This document shows, piece after piece, positions 62,522 through 64,000 of a stretch of 64,000 nucleotides of DNA; the first letter of the stretch is position 1; the number at the start of each line of letters is the position of its first letter. The stretch comes from CAIYRG01 sp963747255 (GTDB taxonomy: Bacteria; Pseudomonadota; Alphaproteobacteria; Micropepsales; Micropepsaceae), in the NCBI GenBank assembly GCA_963747255.1, contig CAVVEG010000001.1, positions 124,001 to 188,000 of the forward strand. The letters are read 5' to 3'. The position numbers and the translations under genes were made by a program. Below the pieces are notes generated by a model, which worked only from the letters and a program-made list of their open reading frames with translations, did not search any database and was not told where the DNA came from.

Positions 62522-63616
62522 CTATTGCAACGCAAATCCGGCGCCGGTCGGTTGTGGAGCATGGGCAGCCTCGAGCCGACACCAAGCGTCACGGGCAGGG
62601 TCGTAGAGCTTGCAGTCACGCGCAAGCCGCCAATGATAGGCCGGTGTCCACCTTTCAATGACCGCGCTGTCACTCTCCCGGGCGATAACCAGAGCTTCTG
62701 CCCCCTTCAGCCGATAGAGCGGAACCATCGGGTTCACATGATGGGCAATGTGTTGCATCACCCGATGAAAGAACCAGTCGATCGGTTCGGGAAAGCGAAG
62801 ATGCACGGTTCCACGAACCTTCTGCTGGTGAGTGGAGGGCCGGCCGGTGGGCAGAATCCAATGCGCCCGGGGTCCGGTGTGCTGAACAATGGTGACGAAG
62901 GAGATGAAGAGATTCCATACGAGAAAGGGAATCACGAATCCGAATACGGTAGCGTTCCAAAGCGCCTCGCCCAAAACCTGCCCGGAATAGGAATGCGCGA
63001 GCAAAATGAGGGCGATTAAAAAGGAAACAAGCCACGCGTAAACGATCGCCAGATCGACCCAGTCGGAAAGGCGAAAGCTGCGGGCCTGGTTTGGCAGCGG
63101 CAAGAAAATTTTCGGCAACCAGATATCGATCATGTAAAAGAATGGCTGGCCCGCAAGACTGCGCATGAAGCGATAATAGAGACGCCTGCCGATCGAAGCT
63201 TTGCGGTACTGCTCAACCGTCATGGGTGAATAGGCGTTGTCGACCCCGATCTGGGCCGTATAACGATGGTGCACGCGGTTATGATGATGCTCCCAGCGAG
63301 CGTAAGGATGAAGCGCGGGAAGGAAGGCGAGTGTTCCGACAATCCGGTTGAGCCAGCGTGAAGAGGTAAAGCTGCGGTGAACCGCGTCATGGCCTATGAT
63401 CGCAAGATTTGCGATGAACACGCCTGCAACAATTGCGAAGGTGATTTTGACGGCGGTGTTCCCGGCGATTACAGCGCCTGCCACGCAGCTGAGGTAAATC
63501 CCGCCGGAGACCAGAAAAATCGCAAGCGGCAATAGGACTTGGCGCCCCACTTGACGCGAGAGTACCGACTGATCAAACGGCTCCGATTCCGCGCCCGCTG
63601 CACCAATTACGCTCAC
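62522..63616 (-). CDS. Fatty-acid desaturase 2
   Basis: 364 residues from GTG 63616 (GGGGG upstream). The three histidine boxes are 'HDAVHRS', 'HHHNRVHHRY' and 'HIAHHV', with the usual hydrophobic hairpins between. It is a diverged paralog of the downstream gene, 66 bases away on the same strand. The preceding 240 bases hold nothing recognised. It probably introduces double bonds in membrane fatty acids or carotenoid-type lipids. Confidence 0.8.
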   Translation of the reverse strand: MSVIGAAGAESEPFDQSVLSRQVGRQVLLPLAIFLVSGGIYLSCVAGAVIAGNTAVKITFAIVAGVFIANLAIIGHDAVHRSFTSSRWLNRIVGTLAFLPALHPYARWEHHHNRVHHRYTAQIGVDNAYSPMTVEQYRKASIGRRLYYRFMRSLAGQPFFYMIDIWLPKIFLPLPNQARSFRLSDWVDLAIVYAWLVSFLIALILLAHSYSGQVLGEALWNATVFGFVIPFLVWNLFISFVTIVQHTGPRAHWILPTGRPSTHQQKVRGTVHLRFPEPIDWFFHRVMQHIAHHVNPMVPLYRLKGAEALVIARESDSAVIERWTPAYHWRLARDCKLYDPARDAWCRLEAAHAPQPTGAGFALQ

Positions 63617-63858
63617 CTGCGCCCCCTGCGTCTGCCGCAATCTGAAATATGGTAAACAAATTCTTAACGGAGGTGGCAAATTGTGGCAATGCTTTTATCG
63701 TTAATCGGTTCGTGTGCGGATTACAGGCGCCCTGACAGCAATACGGGTAATTCTACTAAGCCGTTTATATTGCTTGGACTTTTAATGATGCATGTGCGGC
63801 GTGACCGTTAAAAGGCCAATGGCGAGTGTTCGCGCCTTGCGGCAATCCACGCGGGAAA
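63617..63858. other. Intergenic stretch
   Basis: AT-richer than its surroundings and without a gene. It probably carries the promoter of the desaturase pair. Confidence 0.4.
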
Positions 63859-64000
63859 TCAGGGCGAGATTTCTTCCAGAATTAGGCCGCTCGTCTCTTC
63901 GGCGAAGATTTGCACGACAATGGCAGCCGTCAGCGCGACCAGGCCGAACACGAGGAAAACCGGCCCAAGATTTCCGCGAGCCACGAGTGCGCCCACAATA
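63859..64000 (-). CDS. MFS transporter, C-terminal end (partial)
   Basis: The frame runs from the right edge to TGA at 63859-63861. It reads a last hydrophobic helix ('PVFLVFGLVALTAAIVVQIF') and the tail 'AEETSGLILEEISP', very like the AEETxGxxLEEIS ending of sugar/metabolite:H+ symporters of the MFS. The rest lies outside the window. Confidence 0.65.
   Translation of the reverse strand, partial: IVGALVARGNLGPVFLVFGLVALTAAIVVQIFAEETSGLILEEISP

Noticed and set aside
1..64000. CRISPR array
   Set aside because: No regularly spaced direct repeats were seen. The repeats present are dispersed palindromes.

Overview
This window looks like chromosomal DNA of a moderately GC-rich alphaproteobacterium. 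Pointers are small Rhizobiales-type proteins (a DUF6481-like protein and two short 'AEQIKDP'-type proteins), a Tat-type alpha-hydroxy-acid oxidase, UbiD decarboxylases, TctC/Bug-type binding proteins, and a short palindromic intergenic repeat ending in GCTCTA like those common in Rhizobiales and Caulobacterales. No complete rRNA, tRNA or CRISPR array is visible. The genus cannot be fixed from the sequence.

Layout. 0-6 kb: end of glycogen phosphorylase, a small membrane protein, an FMN alpha-hydroxy-acid oxidase, OsmC, a flavin monooxygenase, an exported methyltransferase and the first of three paralogous secreted proteins. 6-17 kb: an accessory region with a HTH/Fic pair with palindromic operators, an AbiE pair whose toxin gene is broken, an HxsC-like radical SAM protein without partners, a SWIM/SNF2 pair, and several gene remnants. 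17-19 kb: a CHASE3-type histidine kinase split by an in-frame TAA. 19.7-26.2 kb: the most unusual block. It has an SGNH-like secreted protein, a trypsin-like protease overlapping a nucleotidyltransferase, two tiny twin-arginine precursors whose predicted mature parts are only 8-9 residues, a PqqD-HprK-like fusion gene (two frameshifts) and two tandem secreted lectin-like proteins.

26-42 kb is mostly catabolic: an ornithine-cyclodeaminase-like enzyme, a TctC-like binding protein, YeeE-type transporter halves, an NHL protein, amidohydrolase, GH15, IclR regulator, phthalate-dioxygenase-like Rieske oxygenase, CoA ligase/thioesterase/alcohol dehydrogenase operon, and UbiD with a cytidylate-kinase-like partner. 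42-47 kb holds two IS110 remnants around a DUF2786-like protein, flanked by two more copies of the secreted paralog. 47-61 kb is again catabolic: a tightly coupled AKR/AspDH/VOC/GGT operon, a MetE-like protein, a LigI-like amidohydrolase, a 4,5-dihydroxyphthalate-decarboxylase-like protein, a xanthine/uracil-type permease coupled to a second UbiD, and a molybdenum hydroxylase. The window ends with two fatty-acid desaturases and the tail of an MFS transporter.

About eleven apparent single-base frameshifts and one nonsense codon occur in otherwise well-conserved genes. Most can be repaired by adding or removing one base in a short homopolymer. This raises the possibility of assembly or sequencing errors, so 'pseudogene' calls here should be read with that in mind.
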